DNA of 7,544 nucleotides from an uncultured Varibaculum sp. (GTDB taxonomy: Bacteria; Actinomycetota; Actinomycetes; Actinomycetales; Actinomycetaceae), in contig NZ_CABTZZ010000059.1 of the NCBI RefSeq assembly GCF_902489465.1, forward strand, positions 1-7,544, read 5' to 3'. Below, in pieces: positions 1 to 6,404 of the stretch. The position numbers and the translations under genes are program-made. Each line of letters opens with the position of its first letter. Position 1 is the stretch's first letter. The notes beneath the pieces were generated by a model. That model had not been told where the DNA came from. It saw only the letters and a list, made by a program, of their open reading frames with translations, and made no database searches.

Positions 1-855
1 ATGCGGGTCATGCCGGAATCTCCGCGTTGGTATGCCGCTAACCAGCGTTACTATGAAGCCATTGGTGCTTTGAAACGCGTGCGTGACACCGATCAAGAAG
101 TAGAGTTCGAAACTAACGAAATGATCGAACTGCACCGTAAAGAAGAGGAAGAAGAACAGTGGAACTTCTCCCGGATCTGGAGTACTCCCTGGACCCGTAA
201 AGTGCTAATCATCGGGGTGTTCCTGGGGATCTTCGATCAGACCACCGGGATTAACACCGCTATGTGGTACATGCCCAAGATTCTAACCGCCGCCGGTTTT
301 GATACTGGTCAAGGCATTATGCTGAACGTGGTCACCGGTACTTTCTCCGCAGTTGGGTCCGCAGTTGGCTTCTTGTTGATCGCCAAACTCTACCGCCGTA
401 CGGTAGGTATCTACCAAGAAACCGGGGTCGCGATTTCCCTATTGGTATTGGCCGGAGTGTTCTACTGGGGTATCGAGCCCCATATGGATGCCCACGGCAA
501 CGTGGCCAGCGATATTCCCAACTTCTTGCCGTGGTTGGTGCTGGTTTTGGTGTCGGTATTCCTGTTCATCAAACAGTCGGGAACCATTCACTGGGTGCTG
601 CTGTCCGAAATCTTCCCGGCGAAGATCCGCGGGGTCTCACAGGGAATCTCGGTTTGCGCCCTCTGGATTTTCAACGCCATCGTAGCGGGAACTTTCCCCT
701 GGATGATCGAGAACCTGGGTGGTTCCGGTACCTACTTGGTCTTCGGAATCATCAACGTGATTGCGTTGTGCTTCTACATTAAGTTCGTTCCGGAAACCAA
801 GATCTACACCTTGGAAGAGGTGGAACAGAACCTGGAGGCTAAGTACTCCAAGTAA
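1..855 (+). CDS. Sugar-porter MFS permease, C-terminal part (5' end outside the window)
   Basis: A cytoplasmic-membrane sugar, polyol or cyclitol carrier of the major facilitator superfamily, probably a proton symporter. The visible 284 residues begin at the PESPRW motif (5-10), which in this family follows TM6. About half of a 12-helix protein is therefore missing upstream, and the ATG at position 1 is almost certainly an internal Met. A charged cytoplasmic loop (about 11-65) leads into TM7, which carries QTTGIN (80-85). Further helices lie at about 104-127, 141-157, 174-194, 212-234 and 243-262. The SEIFPAKIRG signature (202-211) and the PETK motif (264-267) confirm the sugar-porter branch. 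The loop between TM8 and TM9 (AKLYRR, 128-133) is a degenerate form of the usual DRxGRR. Translation ends at TAA followed directly by an in-frame TAG. Neighbouring dehydrogenase, isomerase and LacI genes suggest a catabolic substrate. An inositol carrier (IolT-like) is possible, but the half protein does not prove it. Confidence 0.92.
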   Translation: MRVMPESPRWYAANQRYYEAIGALKRVRDTDQEVEFETNEMIELHRKEEEEEQWNFSRIWSTPWTRKVLIIGVFLGIFDQTTGINTAMWYMPKILTAAGFDTGQGIMLNVVTGTFSAVGSAVGFLLIAKLYRRTVGIYQETGVAISLLVLAGVFYWGIEPHMDAHGNVASDIPNFLPWLVLVLVSVFLFIKQSGTIHWVLLSEIFPAKIRGVSQGISVCALWIFNAIVAGTFPWMIENLGGSGTYLVFGIINVIALCFYIKFVPETKIYTLEEVEQNLEAKYSK

Positions 856-876
856 TAGCTATATATCCAGCCTCCG

Positions 877-928
877 CCCTGGCCTGTCGGCAAACTATTC
901 GTTAGTTCGCTGGCAGGCCAGGGTTTTT
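877..928 (+). terminator. Rho-independent terminator of the MFS permease gene
   Basis: A perfect 10-bp stem is formed by CCCTGGCCTG (877-886) and CAGGCCAGGG (914-923), followed at once by TTTTT (924-928) and a further AT-rich stretch. The 27-nt loop can fold again: AACTA (893-897) pairs with TAGTT (903-907), and GC (890-891) with GC (909-910), giving one long arm. It starts 21 bp after the stop codon. The T tract is on the plus strand only, so it serves the permease and not the convergent lacI-type gene. Confidence 0.88.
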
Positions 929-971
929 ATTATTCGGGTTTATTTTTGAATTTCCGAGGGCGAGCGCTAGG

Positions 972-1046
972 TTCTTCCGGGAGCGGGGGATCGGCGCAGC
1001 ACTTTCACGGTCATGTAGCGAGAGATAGATTCTCGCGGGAGCGGGG
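972..1046. repeat. Two imperfect 17-bp direct repeats 58 bp apart, with a small hairpin
   Basis: The blocks 972-988 and 1030-1046 agree at 15 of 17 positions and share the exact 11-mer CGGGAGCGGGG. Just before the second core, GCGAGA (1018-1023) can pair with TCTCGC (1031-1036). The segment lies between the permease terminator and the 3' end of the repressor gene, which runs towards it. It could be part of the repressor transcript's 3' end, but there is no T tract on the minus strand. I see no gene between 929 and 1133. Confidence 0.4.
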
Positions 1047-1133
1047 CTGAGCGCGATGTCCTCATCAGGGTACGTTTCTTTTTGTAATCGGAGAGCGCGG
1101 AACTCGGACTGTGGGCTTCAGAATCGCTTAGCG

Positions 1134-2144
1134 CTACTTGTTACAGGTGGTGGCGCGCTGCAGCAAAGCGGGACGAATCGCGATTTCTTGTCCGGGATCC
1201 CCCGGGGCGGCGTAGCGCTTAGCCAAGGCGGTAACGGCTTGCGCACCCAACTGATCCGCATGTTGGTCGATGGAAGTGATAGAGAATTCCTCTAGCTGTC
1301 CCAAATAGGTGTCGTCATAGGTGATTAACCCACAGTCTTTACCTGGTTCCATTCCCAGGGCACGCAACGCGGTACAGGCTTCAATCGCTATCAGGTTGTT
1401 ATGGGCAATAAACGCTGGCCGCTTGGCCACCGATCCTTCCAGGCATTGGCGAATCTGTTCCCCCGGTTCCAGATCTGGTACAAGAGCTTGAAATCCCGGG
1501 AAACTTTTATGTTTTTTCCGTAAAGCTTCAAAAGCAGTTCGCTGCACTTTGCGGCGGGTCACTACTGCCTGGTCAACACTTTCCGGACTGGATAGGGAAA
1601 AGATGCGGTCGTATCCACACTCGGCTAGGTGAGTGATTGCTAGTCGGGCTGCTGCTTCCTCGTCCATATGGATAGAGTCTATTTTTCCTGCCACGTACTT
1701 TAACCCCAGCACCGCTAGGGGGAAGGTTTCAGACAGGTGCGCCAGGCGCTCTTGGGAGGAGGCAGGGGAGATCAGGATGACCCCGATAGTTTGCATTTCC
1801 TGGTAGCGGTTTATCAGGTTCCATTCTTTTTCCGGATCCTGGCGCGCAGTTGAAACCAAAGACAAAAATTTGTTTTCTTCAGCTGAAAGCCGCAGCGCGT
1901 CCTCTACCTCTTCGAAAAAAGGATTTTGCAGATCGGGCAGGATTACTCCGAGGAGATCGGTTCCGGAGGTCGATAAGAACGCGGCGTTTTGGTTACGCAC
2001 GTATCCCATGTCAGAGGCAACGCGCAGAATGTTGGCCTTAGTTTGCGCATTAACCCGCGGGGAATCAGATAGCGCCAGGGAAACTAATCCGCGTGATACT
2101 CCGGCCTTGCGAGCCACATCTGCTTGCGTAGGGCGAAAACTCAT
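1134..2144 (-). CDS. LacI-family transcriptional repressor
   Basis: A ligand-responsive DNA-binding repressor of 336 residues, the usual length for LacI/GalR proteins. The N-terminal helix-turn-helix spans about residues 5-25 (TQADVARKAGVS then RGLVSLAL), followed by the hinge with Leu57 and a periplasmic-binding-protein-like effector domain from about residue 64 (LLGVILPDLQNPFF). The late motif GLITYDD (272-278) is the usual ligand-binding region. NN (249-250) stands where many relatives have ND. I chose the ATG at 2144 because the HTH begins a few residues later. The GTG at 2222 would add 26 residues with no family match and would run through the promoter. No Shine-Dalgarno is seen. A TATACT box ends 6 nt before the ATG, so the mRNA is probably leaderless. 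The gene is divergent from the dehydrogenase-isomerase operon, which it most likely controls through the palindrome at 2301-2325. The inducer is unknown. Confidence 0.93.
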   Translation of the reverse strand: MSFRPTQADVARKAGVSRGLVSLALSDSPRVNAQTKANILRVASDMGYVRNQNAAFLSTSGTDLLGVILPDLQNPFFEEVEDALRLSAEENKFLSLVSTARQDPEKEWNLINRYQEMQTIGVILISPASSQERLAHLSETFPLAVLGLKYVAGKIDSIHMDEEAAARLAITHLAECGYDRIFSLSSPESVDQAVVTRRKVQRTAFEALRKKHKSFPGFQALVPDLEPGEQIRQCLEGSVAKRPAFIAHNNLIAIEACTALRALGMEPGKDCGLITYDDTYLGQLEEFSITSIDQHADQLGAQAVTALAKRYAAPGDPGQEIAIRPALLQRATTCNK

Positions 2145-2150
2145 AGCCCA

Positions 2151-2156
2151 AGTATA
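2151..2156 (-). promoter_or_regulatory. Candidate -10 box of the lacI-type gene, implying a leaderless mRNA
   Basis: On the minus strand TATACT (2156 down to 2151) is followed by six bases and then the ATG at 2144, so transcription would start at or next to the start codon. No convincing TTGACA-like -35 box is seen 16-18 bp upstream, where the sequence is a T-rich run beside CGCGCG. The lack of any Shine-Dalgarno sequence agrees with a leaderless start. Confidence 0.45.
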
Positions 2157-2241
2157 AATAACGCGCGAAAAAAATAGGGGTGACTTGGTGGTGCAGCTAA
2201 GAATCTCGGCTGCTAGAAGCACGGAACCTAGGTTTTAGAAG

Positions 2242-2262
2242 ATTTCGAAAAATATTTGAAAT
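2242..2262. promoter_or_regulatory. AT-rich 21-bp palindrome, possible second regulator site
   Basis: The arms ATTTC (2242-2246) and GAAAT (2258-2262) are perfect, and the inner positions continue the symmetry, with 8 of 10 base pairs matched around base 2252. It ends 6 bp upstream of the -35 box at 2269, a position suited to an activator or an UP-like element. Its sequence is unlike the 2301-2325 palindrome, so it would belong to a different regulator. AT-rich palindromes also arise by chance. Confidence 0.35.
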
Positions 2263-2268
2263 TAGGCC

Positions 2269-2297
2269 TTGATTTGTGGAAAAAAGTCCTTTACCAT
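2269..2297 (+). promoter_or_regulatory. Promoter of the dehydrogenase-isomerase operon
   Basis: TTGATT (2269-2274) and TACCAT (2292-2297) form a -35/-10 pair with the optimal 17-bp spacer. Transcription should start near 2304, giving a leader of about 80 nt before the ATG at 2386. The palindrome at 2301-2325 covers the predicted start point. Confidence 0.65.
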
Positions 2298-2300
2298 GGA

Positions 2301-2325
2301 CAGTAGTTAACGCGTGTTAATACTG
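2301..2325. promoter_or_regulatory. Likely LacI-family operator
   Basis: The inner 14 bp (2307-2320) have arms TTAAC and GTTAA around GCGT. The dyad centre is a CpG (2313/2314), with only one mismatched pair. Outside this, CAGTA (2301-2305) matches TACTG (2321-2325), offset by a single extra G at 2306. Central CpG dyads of this length are typical of LacI/GalR operators. The site lies over the expected transcription start of the divergent operon, so a bound repressor would block initiation. The adjacent LacI-type gene is the obvious partner; that link is inference. Confidence 0.68.
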
Positions 2326-2350
2326 GTTTGCGGGGACGCTTTCGCCAGGA

Positions 2351-2389
2351 ATGAAGGCACTGCCAAAACTCAAAGAGGAGAAAAAATGA
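2351..2389 (+). CDS. Possible 12-codon leader peptide overlapping the dehydrogenase start (ATGA)
   Basis: An ATG at 2351 opens a 12-residue frame (MKALPKLKEEKK). Its TGA overlaps the dehydrogenase ATG as ATGA at 2386-2389, the arrangement used for translational coupling. AGGA lies directly against this ATG, which is too close for a normal ribosome binding site, while the main gene has its own well-placed GAGGAG. Chance is a real alternative. Confidence 0.2.
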   Translation: MKALPKLKEEKK

Positions 2390-3570
2390 CTAAAGAAACC
2401 CTGTCAGTGGCGGTGATCGGTGCGGGGATGGCCGGACGCACCCATGCGGATGGTTGGCGGCAAGCCAACACGGTATTCGCATCCGATTTGCCACGGCTGC
2501 GTCTAGCCACTATCGCGGATGCCTATCTGCCCTTTGCAGAGGCCGCTGCCCGTGATTACGGTTACGAAAAAGCCACTGACAACTGGAAAGACATTGTAAA
2601 TGATCCCGATATTGACATCGTCTCCATTGTGGTGGGCAACAAGTTGCATCGCGAAATGGCGGAAGCATTGGTGAAAGCGGGCAAACACGTCCTGTGCGAA
2701 AAGCCTTTGACCGACAACCTAGAGGACGCCAAAGCGATGGCCGAGTTCGGGGCCACCGATAAAGTGGTCACCGGTCTGGGTTACTGCTATCGCCGCAATC
2801 CCGGACTGGCAAAAATCGCAGACATGGTGCAAAGCGGACAGCTGGGGGAAATCACCCATTTTGACGCGCGTTACTGGTGCGACTATGGCTGTGACCCGAA
2901 CACCCCGATCGCATGGCGCTATAAGGGGCCGATGGGCTCGGGCGCTCTCGGAGATGTAGGTAGCCATCTAGTTGATACCTCAGAATTTATTTGTGGCCCT
3001 CTGGAGGCGATCGCTGGTGCCCAGCTTTCTACCGTGATTAAGAAGCGTCCCCCGGCTCTAGAAGGAGTTGCAGGAGGCCGCGGCGCATCCTCGCAGGCGG
3101 AAGCGACCGAAATCGTAGAAAATGATGACGTCGCTACCTGCACCCTGAAATTTGAAAACGGGATTATCGGAACCTTCTCGGTTTCCCGGGTCGCGTTCGG
3201 ATCCCCGAACTCCATGCAAATCACCGTTAATGGCACCAAAGGAATGGTCTCCTTCGATATGGCGCGCGCCGGCGAAATCATAGTTGACGACCAAAGTTCT
3301 CCTGCTGGACTAGGCGGGCCGCGCCGCGTCCTCGTTAACCCCGACTTCCCCTACTTCAAAGGCGGATCCTCGATGGACTTCGGGGGAGTAGGCGTTACCC
3401 AAATTCAGCAGTTCGTTTACCAGGCGCACGCTTTCTTAGAGCAGATAGCCGGGGTCAAAGACGGATTGCCTCCCACGCCTGACTTTGCCTATGGATACCG
3501 CTCCATGCGGATCCTCGACACCATTGCCAAATGCGCAGCCAACGGTGGCGCCGAAATGGAAATCAAATAA
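2386..3570 (+). CDS. Gfo/Idh/MocA-family NAD(P)-dependent sugar or cyclitol dehydrogenase
   Basis: A cytoplasmic oxidoreductase of 394 residues, expected to oxidise a hydroxyl group of a sugar, sugar derivative or inositol with NAD(P)+. The Rossmann fold has GAGMAG (12-17), and the family EKP motif is at 105-107, inside HVLCEKPLTD. The catalytic region GALGDVGSH carries Asp190 and His194. The C-terminal half has the longer layout of the roughly 390-residue branch, including a linker at about 219-249 before the strand TCTLKFENGIIGTFSVSR. The start is the ATG at 2386: GAGGAG (2375-2380) precedes it by 5 nt and the fold begins right after it. An upstream in-frame GTG at 2314 lies within the operator and is rejected. 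It is the first gene of an operon with the isomerase 26 bp downstream. Substrate and cofactor cannot be read from the sequence; glucoside 3-dehydrogenase and inositol 2-dehydrogenase are both possible. Confidence 0.93.
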   Translation: MTKETLSVAVIGAGMAGRTHADGWRQANTVFASDLPRLRLATIADAYLPFAEAAARDYGYEKATDNWKDIVNDPDIDIVSIVVGNKLHREMAEALVKAGKHVLCEKPLTDNLEDAKAMAEFGATDKVVTGLGYCYRRNPGLAKIADMVQSGQLGEITHFDARYWCDYGCDPNTPIAWRYKGPMGSGALGDVGSHLVDTSEFICGPLEAIAGAQLSTVIKKRPPALEGVAGGRGASSQAEATEIVENDDVATCTLKFENGIIGTFSVSRVAFGSPNSMQITVNGTKGMVSFDMARAGEIIVDDQSSPAGLGGPRRVLVNPDFPYFKGGSSMDFGGVGVTQIQQFVYQAHAFLEQIAGVKDGLPPTPDFAYGYRSMRILDTIAKCAANGGAEMEIK

Positions 3571-3596
3571 CCCAAATAACAAAAAGGAGAAAAACC

Positions 3597-4595
3597 ATGG
3601 CTATGAATCTAGGTGCTTACACCGCTTGTCTACACAACTTCACGCTGCCTGAGGCGCTCGATCACCTAAAATCATTCGGGCTAACCGGTGCGGAAGTAAA
3701 CGTGGGGGGCTTCATACCCTCCCCGCACTGCCCGGTTGACCTGCTCATCGGTTCAAAAACCGCTCGTGAAGACTACCTGGGGATTTTCGAAGAGAAAGGA
3801 ATGCGCCTTGCCGGGCTGAACACTTCCGGTAACGTCGCCGACCCGCTGCCCGATGTAGGGCCGCGCCACACCTATGACCTCAAACGCGCCATCGAACTGG
3901 CCGGAAAACTCGGGGTCGGAGAAATCGTATGTATGTCCGGGCTGCCCGGCACCGACCCGGACGCCAAATATCCGGCCTGGGTAGTTAACCCCTGGAACGG
4001 TGAACAGCTAGAAGTTCTGGAATACCAGTACTCGGTGCTAGAGAAATTCTGGAAAGAAATGGATAAGCGCGCCCAAGACGCGGGAGTGAAACTGGCTTGG
4101 GAACTGCATCCCACCAACACCGTGTTCACCCCCACCCAGTTCCTAGAGTTCGACGAACGGGTCGGCGGCTTCAAGAACATCGGGGTAAATATGGATCCTT
4201 CCCACCTGATGTGGCAGGGGATGGACATTATTAAGTCGATTGAACTGCTTGGTGACAAGATTTTCCACGTGCACGCCAAAGACACCAAGATCGAGCCCGG
4301 GGTAGCCACTCGCGGGGTACTCGATCCTTGCTTCAACCCGGTTCCCGAGGACGAATCCGCGCGCACCCCCGTAGGGATGGATCACTACTGCTCGTCCTGG
4401 CCCTCTGATCCCGCCTGGCGCTTCGTTGCCATCGGTGAAGGTCACGACGTGCCCTGGTGGAGTGAGTTCCTAGCCGCGATCTCCAAGATCGATCCGGAAA
4501 TGAACATCAACATCGAACACGAGGATGCCGCCTACGACCAGCTAGAAGGTATCCGCCTCGGGGTAGAAAACCTGATCGCCGCGCAGAGCGCCTAG
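3597..4595 (+). CDS. Xylose-isomerase-like TIM-barrel sugar isomerase/epimerase
   Basis: A cytoplasmic metal-dependent isomerase, epimerase or lyase acting on sugars or keto-sugars, 332 residues, of the AP-endonuclease-2-like TIM-barrel family (sugar phosphate isomerase/epimerase). Likely metal ligands occur in order: Glu169 in AWELHP, Asp200 and His203 in NMDPSHL, His226 in HVHAKD, and Glu307 in INIEHED. The N-terminal strand LGAYTACL opens the barrel. A long insertion (about 230-280, with EGHDVPWW after it) makes it larger than the roughly 260-residue members. The ATG at 3597 is chosen because AAGGAG (3584-3589) lies 7 nt upstream; the longer frame from 3531 overlaps the previous gene and lacks such a site. 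Co-transcription with the Gfo/Idh/MocA gene is expected. Such pairs are known to process 3-keto-glycosides or inositol derivatives, but the substrate here is unknown. Confidence 0.9.
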   Translation: MAMNLGAYTACLHNFTLPEALDHLKSFGLTGAEVNVGGFIPSPHCPVDLLIGSKTAREDYLGIFEEKGMRLAGLNTSGNVADPLPDVGPRHTYDLKRAIELAGKLGVGEIVCMSGLPGTDPDAKYPAWVVNPWNGEQLEVLEYQYSVLEKFWKEMDKRAQDAGVKLAWELHPTNTVFTPTQFLEFDERVGGFKNIGVNMDPSHLMWQGMDIIKSIELLGDKIFHVHAKDTKIEPGVATRGVLDPCFNPVPEDESARTPVGMDHYCSSWPSDPAWRFVAIGEGHDVPWWSEFLAAISKIDPEMNINIEHEDAAYDQLEGIRLGVENLIAAQSA

Positions 4596-4639
4596 GAAGA
4601 AACCGGTCTAGTGCCGCGTCCGTCTGGGGTGGCAGCGGC

Positions 4640-5326
4640 CTAGCGCCGCACCTGCCGTACCGGGCGAATCGATACCATTTCCACCATCGCATTTTCGGGA
4701 GAATCAATAGCGAAACGAACCGCTCTGGCGATAGATTCCACCGTCATATGATCTTCCGGATCATAATAGTCAGCGTTCTCTTGCAAAACGTGTTGCATAT
4801 CGGTATCGACTCGCCCGGGGTGGATAGAGGTGACCCGGATCTTGCCGCGCTCTTCCTCGCGGAGACGATCGGCGAGGGCGCGCAAACCGAACTTGCTAGC
4901 ACCATAAATCGCGGAACCCAGGCGGGAATCGAATCCTGATCCCGAGTTCATGAAAATAACCTGCCCCTTGCTGGCACGCAGCAAAGGAATACACAGGCGG
5001 GTTAAATCCATAGGAGCTACCAGGTTTAACTCCAGGTCATCGCGCCAATCCTGACGGCAAGCATCAGCAACATTTCCATTGCGCAGCCGCCCGGCATTAT
5101 TCACCAGAACATCCAGGTGACTAAGCTGGGCGGCTTTCGCGGCGAGGGCGTCCTCGTCACAAATATCAACTACCCAAGGCTCGGCCGAAGGGAGAGTGTC
5201 GGCTACTGCCCGCGCCCCCTCTTCAGTAGTAGCCCCCACCAAAACGTGGTGGTCACGAGAAAGCTCTTTACAGATGGCGGCGCCAATTCCGCGCGAACCG
5301 CCAGTTACCAGTGCTACTTTGTCCAT
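4640..5326 (-). CDS. Short-chain dehydrogenase/reductase (classical SDR)
   Basis: A cytoplasmic NAD(P)(H)-dependent alcohol/carbonyl oxidoreductase of 228 residues, slightly short for a classical SDR. The cofactor motif TGGSRGIG is at 8-15, NNAG at 76-79, and the catalytic set is complete: Asn101, Ser128, Tyr141 and Lys145 (YGASK). The HPGRVDT segment (169-175) follows as usual. The basic residue at Arg12 beside the glycine motif mildly favours NADP(H). The start at 5326 places the first strand directly at the N terminus, and an AGGGTGG stretch a few bases upstream could serve as a weak Shine-Dalgarno. It begins 30 bp after the end of ppk2 on the same strand and is probably transcribed with it. 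It is convergent with the isomerase gene, 44 bp away. SDR substrates cannot be predicted from these motifs, so no gene name is given. Confidence 0.92.
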   Translation of the reverse strand: MDKVALVTGGSRGIGAAICKELSRDHHVLVGATTEEGARAVADTLPSAEPWVVDICDEDALAAKAAQLSHLDVLVNNAGRLRNGNVADACRQDWRDDLELNLVAPMDLTRLCIPLLRASKGQVIFMNSGSGFDSRLGSAIYGASKFGLRALADRLREEERGKIRVTSIHPGRVDTDMQHVLQENADYYDPEDHMTVESIARAVRFAIDSPENAMVEMVSIRPVRQVRR

Positions 5327-5356
5327 GCAGCCACCCTAGCGGCTATTGCGTGGAAA

Positions 5357-6268
5357 TCAATTCTCGTTATCGCGGTACTGCTTTAAATCCTCCTCAGTGC
5401 CCGCAAGCTTCTTTTTCTTGTGTTTTTTGGCAACCTCGCCCGCAAAATCAGGAACATACTTGGAAACCGCCACCGAAGGACGGATATAACCACTGGAGTT
5501 AGGGCGCGGAGGCAGCTGGATCGGCTCCGCATCGCTTTGAATCTCCGTATAGGGGATAGAGCTGAGGAAATGATGAATCATATTCAACCGCGCCTGCTTC
5601 TTAGAGTCAGAAAGCACATGATGCCAAGGCGCCACCGAAGTGTCCGTATGTACCATCATGTCGTCCTTGGCACGCGAGTAATCTTCCCAGCGAGTGATGG
5701 ATTCTAAATCCATGGGGGAGAGTTTCCACTGGCGTAACGGATCACCGAGTCGAGATTTGAAACGCTTGTACTGTACTTTATCTGACACACTGAACCAATA
5801 CTTACGCAGATAAATACCGTCCTCGACTAACATTTGTTCAAAGATGGGGCATTGCCGCATAAACAGTTGCACCTGGTCAGGGCGGGCAAATCCCATCACT
5901 TTTTCCACCCCGGCGCGGTTGTACCAGGAACGATCGAAGAGGACGATTTCGCCGGCTGCGGGCAGATGCTCGATATAACGCTGGAAATACCATTGAGTTT
6001 CTTGCCGCTCTGTCGGTTTAGGTAGCGCCACAATCCGGGCGACCCGCGGGGAAAGGTATTCGGTCATCCGTTTAATAGTGCCGCCTTTACCGGCCGCATC
6101 GCGACCTTCAAAAATAACTACGATCCGGGCTCCGGTAGCTTTCACCCAGGTTTGTAGCTTGCCTAATTCGCCCTGTAAGCGGTAGAGCTCGGCCTCATAA
6201 ACTTTATTGGGGATTTTCTGCACTTTGATTTCGTCAGCTTCACTAATCCCATGTTCGCTGTGCTTCAT
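5357..6268 (-). CDS. ppk2: Polyphosphate kinase 2 (PPK2), class I type
   Basis: A cytoplasmic kinase that transfers phosphate between inorganic polyphosphate and nucleoside diphosphates (ADP/GDP to ATP/GTP, reversible). At 303 residues it matches single-domain class I PPK2. The Walker A motif GRDAAGKGG is at 55-63 (Lys61), and the Walker B-like FDRSWYNRAG at 111-120 (Asp112, Arg113). Class I hallmarks are WYFQRY (93-98), HLPAAGEIVLFDR and VMGF (124-127). A basic tail KKHKKKKLAG (281-290) could help bind polyphosphate; that is inference. The ATG at 6268 has AGGAG 6 nt upstream (6275-6279). The gene shares an operon with the SDR downstream and diverges from upp across 136 bp. Physiologically it would regenerate nucleoside triphosphates from polyphosphate or store phosphate. 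Whether ADP or GDP is preferred cannot be told. Confidence 0.95.
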   Translation of the reverse strand: MKHSEHGISEADEIKVQKIPNKVYEAELYRLQGELGKLQTWVKATGARIVVIFEGRDAAGKGGTIKRMTEYLSPRVARIVALPKPTERQETQWYFQRYIEHLPAAGEIVLFDRSWYNRAGVEKVMGFARPDQVQLFMRQCPIFEQMLVEDGIYLRKYWFSVSDKVQYKRFKSRLGDPLRQWKLSPMDLESITRWEDYSRAKDDMMVHTDTSVAPWHHVLSDSKKQARLNMIHHFLSSIPYTEIQSDAEPIQLPPRPNSSGYIRPSVAVSKYVPDFAGEVAKKHKKKKLAGTEEDLKQYRDNEN

Positions 6269-6392
6269 CGGTATCTCCTGGCTTGGCGGTAATTCTTAGC
6301 GTAGATCAGGGGTGCGCTGTGTGGAGGTAAAACGGGAAGAATATTTTTAGGGAAGGAGCGGTAAAGAGTAGGCAGGAGAAGTGAAAACAAGC

Positions 6393-6398
6393 TAGTTT
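6393..6398 (+). promoter_or_regulatory. Possible -10 box of upp, leaderless type
   Basis: TAGTTT ends 6 nt before the upp ATG at 6405, the same geometry as the TATACT box before the lacI-type gene. No recognisable -35 box lies 17 bp upstream. The purine-rich AGGAG at 6374-6378 is 26 nt from the ATG, too far to act as a Shine-Dalgarno. Another candidate -10 is TATTTT at 6342-6347, which would give a leader of about 50 nt. No clear promoter for ppk2 stands out in this 136-bp divergent region. Confidence 0.25.
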
Positions 6399-6404
6399 TA
6401 AAGT

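Noticed and set aside
1..3. ATG at the first base as the true start of the permease
   Set aside because: The protein begins at a motif found in the middle of sugar porters (PESPRW after TM6). The first six helices are missing, so the gene starts outside the window.
2145..2222. Longer repressor starting at the GTG at 2222
   Set aside because: The added 26 residues have no LacI-family character and would overlap the likely -10 box. The HTH begins right after the ATG at 2144.
2225..2234. AACCTAGGTT palindrome as a regulatory site
   Set aside because: A perfect 10-mer, but short, isolated and not positioned at a recognised promoter element; chance is likely enough.
2314..2385. Longer dehydrogenase starting at the GTG at 2314
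   Set aside because: This start lies inside the operator, has no ribosome binding site, and would add residues before the Rossmann fold. The ATG at 2386 has a good Shine-Dalgarno.
1..4595. Assignment as a myo-inositol catabolic (iol) locus
   Set aside because: The porter, Gfo/Idh/MocA and TIM-barrel types fit, but no iolB, iolC, iolD or other specific iol gene is present in the window, so the substrate is left open.
4596..4639. Bidirectional terminator between the convergent isomerase and SDR genes
   Set aside because: Only a 5-bp GCCGC/GCGGC pairing (4613-4617/4635-4639) is seen, with a long loop and no T tract on either strand.
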